Positions 34,713 through 44,926 of a stretch of 64,000 bases of DNA are shown piece by piece; position 1 is the first letter of the stretch; every line of letters begins with the position of its first letter. The translations under genes and the position numbers were made by a program. The stretch covers positions 19,385,928 to 19,449,927 of the forward strand of contig NC_034011.1 of NCBI RefSeq assembly GCF_000346465.2, given 5' to 3'. The notes under the pieces are model-generated. The model made no database searches. It was not told the origin of the DNA and was given only the letters and a program-made list of their open reading frames with translations. Source of the stretch: Prunus persica (lineage: Eukaryota; Streptophyta; Magnoliopsida; Rosales; Rosaceae).

Positions 34713-34825
34713 ACGGGGTCTAACCGAGTGGAAAAGTGCATTGACATGCATACCAGATATTTTAAATCTTCATGGCATCTTAGTTGTGTGTATATATGAA
34801 AAATCACCTTCATTTATACTATAAA
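34713..34825 (+). mobile_element. tRNA-derived SINE, family A, copy 2
   Basis: It begins ggggtctaaccgagtggaaa, continues cattgacatgcataccaga, then gttgtgtgtatatatgaaa and an ending like the other copies (tttatactat). It is more diverged than copy 1. Confidence 0.6.
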
Positions 34826-34829
34826 AATA

Positions 34830-35700
34830 TATATATGAAAAGTTAAGGCTAATTATTTTAACAAATTTGTTTTGTTACACCCAGAGCAAGCATATTCTTA
34901 GGAGGCTAATCTGGGGCCACCTTTGAATTGAGTAACCTTATCATCAACTGTGTATATAGAGATTGAAATAAAAAGTAGCTGTGGCAGCCCAAAGGGTTGA
35001 CTTGTTCTTTGTTTATATACACACACTATAATCTTTTTGTTTTAAGTTTCTTGCACCTAAAAATTGACCAGTCTTTTTGTTTTATAATCTATATTCAATA
35101 TCAGGAACCAACGACCTGCATACAAAATAATATTTATAGTCCAAAGAGTGATAAGGAATTAGGATAAACAAAAACAAATGGAGAAAAAAGGGCAACAAAG
35201 ATTTATAAATTCATGTGCAAACTCACACACAGCTGGGCCTTCCAAAATGAAGAATCTGTGAGCAATAAACTCAAGACTCTCAAACCAGCCGTTTGAGTAA
35301 ACTCTCTAGTCTTAAACAATGAAATTAGATTCGGTCATAGAATATCAGCCTCCCTCCAAATCCCCTATTTGCATAAAGACACTCATAAAGTGATCATGAA
35401 TGAATGATTCACTCAATTAAACTAACAGATCAGAAGGCAACAAGAACACCAGGAAATATAAAATTTGAAAAAATGCACTGATAAGATTGCTTGTTTGATC
35501 AATACAGATTATGACCCTGTCTAGCTATCAATATGTAATCACTTGAACTTGAGAAAAATATAAAATGAAAAAACAATGAATCTAATTTCTGTGCGTTACC
35601 TCAGATCCTTGTAGAGAGGAAAAACTAAAAATAAAAAAATAAAAAAAGAGAGAAAAAAAAAATTGTTTACAGTTTTTCACCTCCTCCTGATCTTCCAACA
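34830..35700. other. Spacer and aspartyl protease 3' UTR
   Basis: No frame of interest. The right end should be the 3' untranslated region of the minus-strand protease gene. An A-rich low-complexity stretch lies at 35625-35662. Confidence 0.4.
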
Positions 35701-35708
35701 AAATATTG

Positions 35709-37409
35709 TTAAACATCAGCACATTTCATTGGTACATATCCTAGCCTAGACTTCTTTGTGTCATAGAGGATGTGAAAATTCTGCTGCTGATAGTTACCAA
35801 TGATTGAAAGACCAGATTTTGGAGTTCCTAGCACTGCCAAGCAAACAACCTCTTGCGGATCGATCTGGATGAAGTAATTCTCAACTGGGAAATCCCAAAC
35901 TGCTCCATCAGCAAACAGAATTGCAAATTCTGGAAGCACTATCTTCTCAACACCAGACACATTGTAACAAGGATCTAAAAATGGGAAGTCTTTTACAACT
36001 GGATAGCCTTTAACCTTCTTTGAAAATGCCTCCTTGATAATCTGGTATGCAGGATCTGCAAAATAACTCAGTGTGGTGCCAGAATCAATGATTGTGCCTC
36101 CAGCACCTTCTGGTGTCAAATTCCAAGTCTCCTCTGGTATGTCAACCACTTCCCCTCCAACCATGATGGATTTTATCTGGACATAGTAAAATGTATCAGC
36201 AGGGTTTTCTTTGCCTCCAACCAATGAGGTGTAGCTCAACTTTGGGTGGCTCAAGAGCTCCTTGTCCTCCCCAAAAATCAACTTGCTGCTAACATTGGTG
36301 TCACTATTTCTATCTACCAGACAGTATGAGAATGAATGGCCATAAAGTGATTGAAGCTGAGAGGCAAAGGAGAGAGGCCCTCTCCCAAGTCCTAACAATC
36401 CTGCAGCCCCATGAAACAGGCCTCTATTCCAATGGCCACATCCAAACATCACATTCTCCACTCTTTTAAAGTCTGTCTTCCCAGTATGTGATGTGAGATT
36501 AACAGTAAAGGTTTCAAGGGAAAAATCCCCAGTGGTATTGGAACTGTCCCCATACCAGTAGAAATAGGGACATGTTTGGTTCTCAGCCTTGCAAGGCTGA
36601 GGAGGATCCGGGGACGAAACCAATCGACACCGCGGATCCTGGCAGCTTATGTCTCGAAAAGAGGTGGAATCTTTAGGATCATAATGTGGTCCATCTTGCT
36701 CAAAACAAGCATAGCAAGGTGCACATTGAACCCAATTAAGATCACTACCAGTATCAAGTATCAAAGAGAAGTGTTTAGGAGGTGTACCAATAAAAACATC
36801 CATGAAGTACTCTCCAGAACCGAGACTGACCCCGGACTTCAAAGTCGCCTGAAGCTGACCGGAAAGCTCGCTTGTATAAGACTCCGGCGAGGCTGCCGGA
36901 GCAACAACTGGCTTGAATTCGTGGACCTTCTTGTCTTTCTGTAGCCTTGAAATGGTATTTTGATTCTTTTTCTCAACAATCCTTGTGTGGAGGGTCTGAA
37001 TTCTGACCAAGTCTCTGACTGTGGACTCAATCACAGAACTCTTACGCTCGGATTCTCTGTTCTGTGACCTGTGCCTCAGGTGGAGCTTCACAGATTGTTT
37101 ATGGGTTCTCATTTTTGTCACAGAATCATCAGCTACTTCATCCTCGTCGTCGTCAGATTCTTCATTATCGGACACTGCTTTTTCCATGGTTGAATCTGAT
37201 TGCTTGGTTTTCCTTGAGCTGCTGAGGCTACATCCAGTGTGGGATGAGGAGGAGACAGCATTGAAGCTCATATGCTCTGGCACTTCCATGCCAGCGAGAG
37301 TGGAGCCATTAGGAGTTTGATTGTTGTGGTTGTGAATTCCAGCAATCGCTACTAGAGTGCAGGAGAAGATTACAAGGAGAACCAGTATGAGAGAAGCCTT
37401 AACAACCAT
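35709..37409 (-). CDS. Nepenthesin-type aspartyl protease family protein
   Basis: A single exon of 566 residues. An N-terminal hydrophobic segment (about residues 5-24) looks like a signal peptide or membrane anchor. It is followed by a low-complexity region with an acidic cluster (about 80-95) and a basic stretch, then a pro-segment. The mature A1 domain starts near residue 198 (SGEYFMDVFIGTPP). The two catalytic motifs are DTGS (Asp219) and DSGT (Asp442). The Cys-rich nepenthesin insert lies between residues about 228 and 285. Several NxT/S sites suggest passage through the secretory pathway. It ends PMKCADV. The closest relatives I recall are Arabidopsis At2g42980 and At3g59080. Substrate unknown. 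The first ATG is used because it gives the hydrophobic start. Confidence 0.94.
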   Translation of the reverse strand: MVVKASLILVLLVIFSCTLVAIAGIHNHNNQTPNGSTLAGMEVPEHMSFNAVSSSSHTGCSLSSSRKTKQSDSTMEKAVSDNEESDDDEDEVADDSVTKMRTHKQSVKLHLRHRSQNRESERKSSVIESTVRDLVRIQTLHTRIVEKKNQNTISRLQKDKKVHEFKPVVAPAASPESYTSELSGQLQATLKSGVSLGSGEYFMDVFIGTPPKHFSLILDTGSDLNWVQCAPCYACFEQDGPHYDPKDSTSFRDISCQDPRCRLVSSPDPPQPCKAENQTCPYFYWYGDSSNTTGDFSLETFTVNLTSHTGKTDFKRVENVMFGCGHWNRGLFHGAAGLLGLGRGPLSFASQLQSLYGHSFSYCLVDRNSDTNVSSKLIFGEDKELLSHPKLSYTSLVGGKENPADTFYYVQIKSIMVGGEVVDIPEETWNLTPEGAGGTIIDSGTTLSYFADPAYQIIKEAFSKKVKGYPVVKDFPFLDPCYNVSGVEKIVLPEFAILFADGAVWDFPVENYFIQIDPQEVVCLAVLGTPKSGLSIIGNYQQQNFHILYDTKKSRLGYVPMKCADV

Positions 37410-37785
37410 TCTGATCGTCTCTTCTTGTTTGAAAATCCTACATGAAGAAAATTTTAGAAGAAGAAAAAACTGGAAACGAACCCGAAAGCTTGAAACTTTA
37501 CTGAAATTTCAAGGCTTTATGTGAAAAAATCAGAACTCAGAATTCTCAAGTGGTTGTGACAAGAAAAACCCAGAAACAGAACAATTAGAAAGGACTTGAA
37601 TTCCAACCACAAGGAAAACAAATTGGAAAATAAATGAAAACGAAAGCAGGGGAGTTTATAAGCACAGGAGACAAAAACACAGAACCCAGAAACAGAAACT
37701 TCAATTAAAGCTTAAAAAAGCAGAGACAGCTTCTAGGAAACGGAAAGAAATTGAAAGAATACAGAGTTATGCAGGTGAAAATGTG

Positions 37786-37791
37786 TATATA
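37786..37791 (-). promoter_or_regulatory. Possible TATA box of the aspartyl protease
   Basis: TATATA on the minus strand, about 377 bp upstream of the ATG, within CCCCTATATACAC. It would imply a leader of about 350 nt. No closer TATA was noticed. Confidence 0.4.
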
Positions 37792-37799
37792 GGGGAGAT

Positions 37800-38755
37800 G
37801 GAACATATTTATTGAAGAGAGAAGACTCAGTTAAAGAAAGAAAGGAAGAGGCAAGTGTTGGGTTGTGAGGAGAGTCTCTGTGTCTTTCTCAGCTTAGCAT
37901 CAATGTCAAAGAGTTTGAATTTTTTTTTTGTTTTCATAAGGGTTGGAGTTGAAAACGCGGTTTCGAAATAAAAGAAAGAACAGAGAGGCTGTGAATTGCG
38001 TTTTAATATAAAATTATATTAAAATGTTGTCTGTGTGGTCTGTTCTGTAAAAGTGCTTACCTGGTCTTCATCTTGTTCTGCTTCTTCCTCTCTGTTTCCT
38101 GCTTCATTGGCTTACGGCACTGTGACTGCCATATATACCGTTATACTTTCACACTAAGCCGCTACATGAACATCAGACTGCCTCTCTCTCTCTCAAATAG
38201 TTTTTAGTTTACTTGGTAAAACTACTCTTTCGTCTTGGTTTGGACTTTGGTTTACTTTTCTTATAGTTAAGGAAATAACTGGTTTACAATATTGTTTTAT
38301 ATTACATAGTAAAAGCCATATAAATTACGGAAAGTTTGAAAAGTAAATACCGAATGCGAAGTATTTTATTTGTTAACTTTAAAGAAATAATGACATGTTT
38401 TTTTGTTTTGTGAGAAAAATAACATGTTTACTTGTAAGGAATGTGGAAATTCATGAATCGGGAAACTTAATAATAAGAGAAAGTAAATTCATGAAAAATA
38501 AGGAATTGAAATCATTCCAATACTCATGTGTTAGTAAGAGACACAGAAGAAGAAGGAATTGGAATAACTTTTTATACCTATCACATTAATATATATATTT
38601 TTTAATTATCAAACATTAACTTAAACTAATTTTATACAAGCAATATTTAGGAACGAGGAACGCAACACAATACGTCAAGTAAAGGTTTATTGGATGATTT
38701 TCGTGTTCTCCCAATCATTCCAATACCCAAGTGTAACGATTTATGTTAGGTGATC
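37800..38755. other. Aspartyl protease upstream region
   Basis: Contains a CT run at about 38182-38195 and AT-rich DNA. The stretch 38430-38590 resembles 40645-40910 (phrases such as gtcatgaatcgg, attccaatac and gtgttagtaa), suggesting old MITE copies. No gene. Confidence 0.4.
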
Positions 38756-38770
38756 TTTATATTATTTTTT

Positions 38771-39387
38771 GACTTAAATGTCAAAATGGTCCCTGTGTTT
38801 TACTTCATCGGCCAATTTAATCCCCGTGTTATCAATTTGGCCAATTTAATCCATGTGTTTGTATATGTTAGCATATGTGATCCTTTTTGCCAAAATTTTG
38901 TTAAAACTGGAAAAAAAAATATTTTAAATTAATTTAAAAAACTGTAATTAATTATTACATATCCAAATTCAATCTAAAAATGGAATTAAAAAAAGTTTTG
39001 CCTCCCCAAATTTCACGCTTAGAACTCAACCATCTCCCAAACCCATAGCCACTCTCACTACACCCACTTCAACCCCAAAAAATACACATTGTGTGCCGGT
39101 AGTGGAGAAGGAAGATGATTGCGACAAGAAAATACGATTGACTATCACTTTCTTTGCTAGAGGATACAAGAACATCGCTTTTAATAATTAAGTTTTTATT
39201 ATTATTTGAATTTGAATATTTGTAATTAATTTAAATATTTTTTTTCTTCAGTTTCAATTGAATTTTGACAAGAAGGACCACATTTGCTAAAATATATAAA
39301 CACATAGACTAAATTGGCCAAATTAATAACACGAAGACTAAATTGACCGATAAAGTAAAACACAGGAACCATTTCGACATTTAAACC
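38771..39387. mobile_element. Non-autonomous MULE with long inverted repeats
   Basis: Inverted repeats of about 140 bp (38771-38915 and 39245-39387) share gacttaaatgtcaaaatggt and a run of caatttaatcc/ggccaattta phrases. They are flanked by TTATTTTTT on both sides (38762-38770 and 39388-39396), a 9-bp duplication, though of low complexity. The 617-bp element has no transposase. Superfamily inferred from the duplication length and long repeats. Confidence 0.72.
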
Positions 39388-39399
39388 TTATTTTTTTGG

Positions 39400-41010
39400 T
39401 TATAGATTCATATTTCATTAGGAACAAAAGACAGAGAATCATTTTATTATGCGTGAAGTTCTCGAAAGTCAATGCACACTTTAGATGGCGGAAAACTTTT
39501 CCTATCGTTATTTTAAATTCACTCGTCATTGTCAGATGTATAGTGAAGTCAAAACTTGTTTTCTTTTTTCTTCTCCTTTGGCGTACCCTAAAATATTGTT
39601 CAGAAGGCACGTATACTCAGCAGGCATCACCATTTCGATCAGATATGGTCATTCAATCATGCAAATGCTCAAGACCCTTTTTCAAGCAGCCTAATTAATC
39701 TATTAATACTATTATTCTAACTAAGCATGCTTAACTTTGATCTGACTGACTAAAGGTACATGATTTTTTATTTTTTTTTTTCACTTTTGCCATTTGGATT
39801 TTGAACCCGTGACTACAGTAAAGACATGGTAAAAATTGTTAAAGAATGTAATATTTCACGTCGAATACTTGACTAAATATACTACAACATATATGTAGTT
39901 AAATTGAGGACAATCTCGATGTTGGTAAAGTGAACTTTTCTCTGTTTGACCGTTTTATTTAGTTTATTTGTCAAATTTGAACATTTTCTTGATTGAACTT
40001 GTATATTTTTCTTTTTAATTTGGTCATATGCTGACGAGTTGCTTTGGGTCTTTTAGAAATGAAGTCACCAAGCAGGAAGGGGCATAAACAGGGGAATGAA
40101 TCAATTAGAGTATGACGTAGGTATCTAAACAAATATCAGACAGGAAATGAAAGCCTTGACTTATTACCTAACCAGCTCTTAGCCAAATAGTAAAAGCAGG
40201 AATCTAGGATAACACCATTTATGTGGTTTGGGGCTTGTGGTTTATGTTATGGTCTTCCAATTTGCACAAGGCAAATTAAATTAACGATAACTTAATCTGA
40301 AAGTGATTCGAGATGAATTAGTTGTAATATGTGACGGTGTTTTGATACCGTTGAATATTCTTTTCTCATGAAAGTTGCTTCAAATTATTCGTACTACTAT
40401 TGCTTGGATAGAAAATACATATGTATAGAGTGTGACATTTATATGGAGAATTTTTTATTTTTTTTAATTTTTAATACAAAGGAGGAAAAGAGATAGGGTC
40501 TGTATTCAAAGTTCAAACAATATTTGTCAAAAATGGATGTATATAATGTTTCTTTTTTTCTTTTTAATATGGCATGAATATTCATACTATCCATGCTCAT
40601 TATCACTCGAGTTACAAATCACCACTTTAATGTTTACTTACCAAAAATGGAAGAAGTCATGAATCGGAAAATTTAGATAAGGGAATCAAGGTATTGAAAT
40701 CAGATCAACTACTCCCCCTTAGTTGATTCCATTTCCATTTTTTAGGGTATTTGATTAAGGATTTTAAAGTGAAATTCACGTAATTTTTTATTCTTTATGT
40801 GTTAGTAAATACGGGAAAGTCTTTTAAAAAACATGGAGAAGTCATGAATTTGAATCATTCCAATACACATGAGAAGTAGGAATTGGAATCATTCAAATAC
40901 CTATTCCTGATAAGTAGACATGTCTAGTGTATTACTCTAATTCTTTTCCAGATATGATTTCCATTTTTTAATAGTTCTCGTTTCTTTTGTTTACCAAAAA
41001 GAAATAAAAA
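39400..41010. other. Spacer with MITE-like fragments
   Basis: No gene is supported. Around 40630-40920 there are pieces related to 38430-38590. AT-rich throughout. Confidence 0.35.
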
Positions 41011-41015
41011 TATTT

Positions 41016-42055
41016 CACTTTTGGTCCCTGTAGTTTGACATTTCAATAACTTTTAACGATGTAGTTTCAATTCCGTCAATTTTGCCATTGTAGTTTCATT
41101 TTTCAAGCAATTGAAGGACAATCCTATTTTTTGTCAAATTATTCTTAACTTCCGTTATCCATTCAGGGGTATTTTGGTCCTAGCCAGTCATAGCCTAGGC
41201 CACCCCAACTCCAGCACATATTACAGATGCAGCCATAAGGAAGAAGTAGGAAATGGAGAAGAAGAAATAGAGGAAGCTTTGTTGTTGAGATGCAAAAACA
41301 TGGATTAGAGAAGTAGATGCAGTTTCGTCAAGCTTTATCGCGTTTTGGCCCGCCCTTTCTTTTACCCAGAGAATTCCTCGAAGCATCATTACAGATTTCT
41401 CTCTCACCACTAATACTTAGTGTTGCTTTCATGCATGATTCAACATTGCCTGTTCGGACGAACAAGCAACTCTCTGTAGATCTATTGGGTGCATATATGA
41501 AACTTGTACATTTTTAACTCCTTGATCAATGTGTTTGGATGACAACATTCTATCTTCATCTTATAGGCAAACATGCTAGCTTGAATGTGAGTCATTTTCT
41601 AGCTGTCTCAGACACCCAAATTTCAAATCATTTTTCTTTTTCTTTTTTCTTAGTTTGATTTCATCTTTTCGCTTCCACCCACCTTCCCAATTTTCAAAAC
41701 CATTTTTCTTTTTCTTTTTTCTTTTTTCTAGCTTCTCTGCTTGCTTGCTTCTCCCACCTTTGTTGGGGTTGGGGCGGCCTTGGGAGGCTGTGGTCGCAGT
41801 CAGTTAAGGCTGTGTTTGCTAGCTTTTTGGGGGGGGGGGGGGAGGAGACTGTTCTTCAGTGTTGGCTGGTTGGGGAGGGGATGCGAGTTCGGACCAAAAT
41901 ACCCCTTAATAGATAATAAAAATTAAAATAATTTGATGGAAATTAAAATAGTTCTTGAATTGTTATAATTATAAAATTATAATGACAAAATTGACGAAAT
42001 TAAAACTACATGGTCAAAAGTAGTTGAAGTGTCAAATTATAGAAACCAAAAGTGA
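41016..42055. mobile_element. Fold-back element with about 165-bp inverted arms
   Basis: The arms 41016-41180 and 41890-42055 are inverted copies (cacttttggtccctgtagtt against the complement cacttttggtttctataatt; both end near ggggtattttggtcc). The middle holds unrelated DNA: a tandem T/C-rich stretch (41628-41730), a G-rich stretch (41763-41790) and an uninterrupted run of 14 G (41829-41842). No coding frame was identified. The target duplication is unclear (aaaatatt words lie near both ends). Confidence 0.6.
41829..41842 (+). repeat. Poly-G tract (14 G)
   Basis: An uninterrupted G run directly followed by agg. With the upstream GGGG-TT-GGGG at about 41765-41774 it could form G-quadruplex structures and is prone to length change or assembly error. 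Confidence 0.85.
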
Positions 42056-42059
42056 CTTT

Positions 42060-44926
42060 TGACTAAAATATTAACATAACTTTGAAGCTTGGTTAATGAT
42101 AAAAGAGAATTAAGCATGTAGCTAAGCTAGCTTAATTTCCTCACCATGTCTACCAATAAATAAGAGAGAATGTCTGCCATTAATTTCCACATGGAATGTT
42201 CAACAAGACACCGCCCACCATGACCGCCTTGAAATATGAACACAGAAGCACAAAACAGAGAGAAACGAAGGTAGCTGGTAGAATTTGGAGCAGACAGACT
42301 TGCCGTGTTGCCGCGATATATATTAAATATATTTTGATATTATCAACAATGGAAGAAATAAAAAATAATATTTGTACGCCGGTTTTGTACTGCATTTGGA
42401 CCCCTTGGATGGATTTTGAAGGATTATTGTTGACTCCAAAAAATAACATTATTAAATTCAGGGGCTTTCAAAGTGGAAAATTGGTGTGCAATGTCGTGTT
42501 CCTGTATAATTTGTCTGTGCTCCCACGTGGTGCTGACTTTGAAATATGGAATTTATATGTAAAACATAACTAGAGCACATTTCAATTTCAATTCCAATTC
42601 CTTATCTAGCAAAACATATTTACCTTTTCTTTACAATATTATTTATATTCTCTCTTTATTGTTGGTCTTGACTCTTGATTGATCATTCAATCTGCTTGGT
42701 AGGCAAGAAAGCACGCCCAAGTCATGTATTCTTCCGTTCATTATTTTGGTGCTAATCGATTTCATCTCATTTTGATCAAACATATGAATAAGAGTATAAA
42801 TACAGCTGTTTCGTAACGTTTACTAGACCGATTTTGTGCGATGCGAACGTCCTTTTTTTTAAAACACCTAAAATGGAGACCAGAAAGATGAAATTTAAGT
42901 AAATATTGAATTCACATGCATATATTTTCAAGTAAGTAGTCATGACCCATGCACTAATCACTTTCCACAAAGTGGGAGAGAGTCTTTATCAGAAAATTAT
43001 GGCGTTATATTCTTCTTCTTGTCTCGTGGAAACAAGATTTTCTAAGTCCGCTATATATATGGAATTAGTTAGGTGAAGTGAAGGCAGGTCAAACTCAAGC
43101 TTGCAATAATACAGGGGAATGTTAAAGTTTCAACAATCAACAATCACTGCCATACTCGAATCAAAGCTCATCGTCTAAAATGTATTCAACACATGAAAAA
43201 CGTTTACTGATTGGACAATATAGTTGTGCATATATACTGCAGAGCCATGCTCATGATGCCATTGTTACTACTTAAATATTCCATGTGTTCATCTTCGTGA
43301 CAATACAACAATACAAAAATACAAACTACGCGATTATTGAAAATTGGCAACATCATGTTTAAACATGGAGAAGAATTTGCATGTCGAGATAACACTGTTG
43401 ATTGATTCCATCATATGAATCAGTTATTATGTATGATCAAATGTGATTGATTGATTGAAAATACCAAAACAACCAAGTGATATACAAGTTTATTTTTTGA
43501 TTTTCATTCCCCTAGAAATAGTGGTCATGTATCTTTTTTTTTTAATGAGCGATAGTGGTCATGTATCTTAAACTAAGGAAAAGGTGGAATGTGGAGAAGA
43601 GTTTTGGTTTGACACACAAAAGTAGGTGGTGTTAGGTTTTCCTCAAGATCAAGAGAGTTTATCAACAAAAAATACCCAAAGTTGAGAAGGCAAGCCAGTA
43701 ACAAGTGCTTGTTTCTTGGAGGAAGCAAAAGATCTTGAAGGTTGGGAAATTTAATGAGAATTTCCACTACAAAATCTGTCCTCTAGCATTTGGATGTGAA
43801 TAAAAAAAAAAATGCCACCACATTCTTTCTATAAATCTATTCTTCAATTCTCCGCATGTGAAACTCTACTCTATGCATGGACTTTCGAATTTGGTTTACT
43901 TGGACTTTTAATTGTTTTTTTCGTCCTCTTTTCCTTGGAGGTTTTTCTTAGACTCATTCTTATTTTGAACTATTTTAGTTCTATCTGAAAAGGTAAGTTA
44001 CGTAATTGAGTAAGTCTTTTAATCCCTCAAGAATCCGTCCTCATTAGGGTCCAAGTCTAAAACTTTGAAGAGACTTGCATGTCACTAATTAAACCCTATC
44101 TTCAACTTTAGTCTTCTAACTTAGTTCACATTAGAATGCTACGTTTACCTGAAAGTATCCCGTAGTTTATATGATCAACTAATCTGTTTTTTTTATAATT
44201 TTTATAATTTTTATAAATAGAGTAGGTCAAAGAGATCATTTTGATGATATAAGTGTAATTAGTTTTATCATTGAGGGGTTAGTTAGATTGGCTGAGGATT
44301 CAAGCTACCCTTGTGTCTGAGTTTATCCCCTCCTTTTTTTTTTTATAACTTCGGCAAAAAAGAGAATTTATCATTTTTATAAAATATTTGGAGGGATGGA
44401 AATAGGCTGTGCGATCAAAAGCCCAAATGAGGCCCAAATGAGAGAAAATGGAAGGAGGTTTCTTTCTCAAATCCTCAGAGATCAAATGTTTCGTTTCTGT
44501 TGAGCAAAAAAATGTTATGTTTCTAAGAAAGAACATGGCAAGGAAATCCAGAAAGCCAGAACTTCTACAAGAATTTTACACAAGTGTGGACAATGCAGAA
44601 GATGGTGCACGATGCTTTCAATCTGGAAAATAGTAAATTGGAGGTTTTATGTAGTCATTCTAATACAATAGCCACGGCCAGCTCGCTCAGTCATCCAGAG
44701 ATTTTTTTTTTTTTTTAAATTTACTGTACAACAAAAGAGCTAATACAAGTCATCTCTTGAAATGAAGAGGAGAGAGATGTCATAGGATATAGAGCTGCTT
44801 TCTTGGCATTATCAGTATACTTTCAAGGTCTCAGTACAGTCAAATTGTAGCCAATTGATTCACGTGGTTAAGCCGTCTCCCTTTCGATGTTCTCGTCTGA
44901 AATGCAAATCGTAGCAGCAACTATGT
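42060..44926. other. Long spacer, no gene recognised
   Basis: AT-rich, no frame over 130 codons. The plus frame at 42196-42573 has no recognisable domain. The part next to 44927 is the probable ETHE1 3' untranslated region. Confidence 0.4.
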
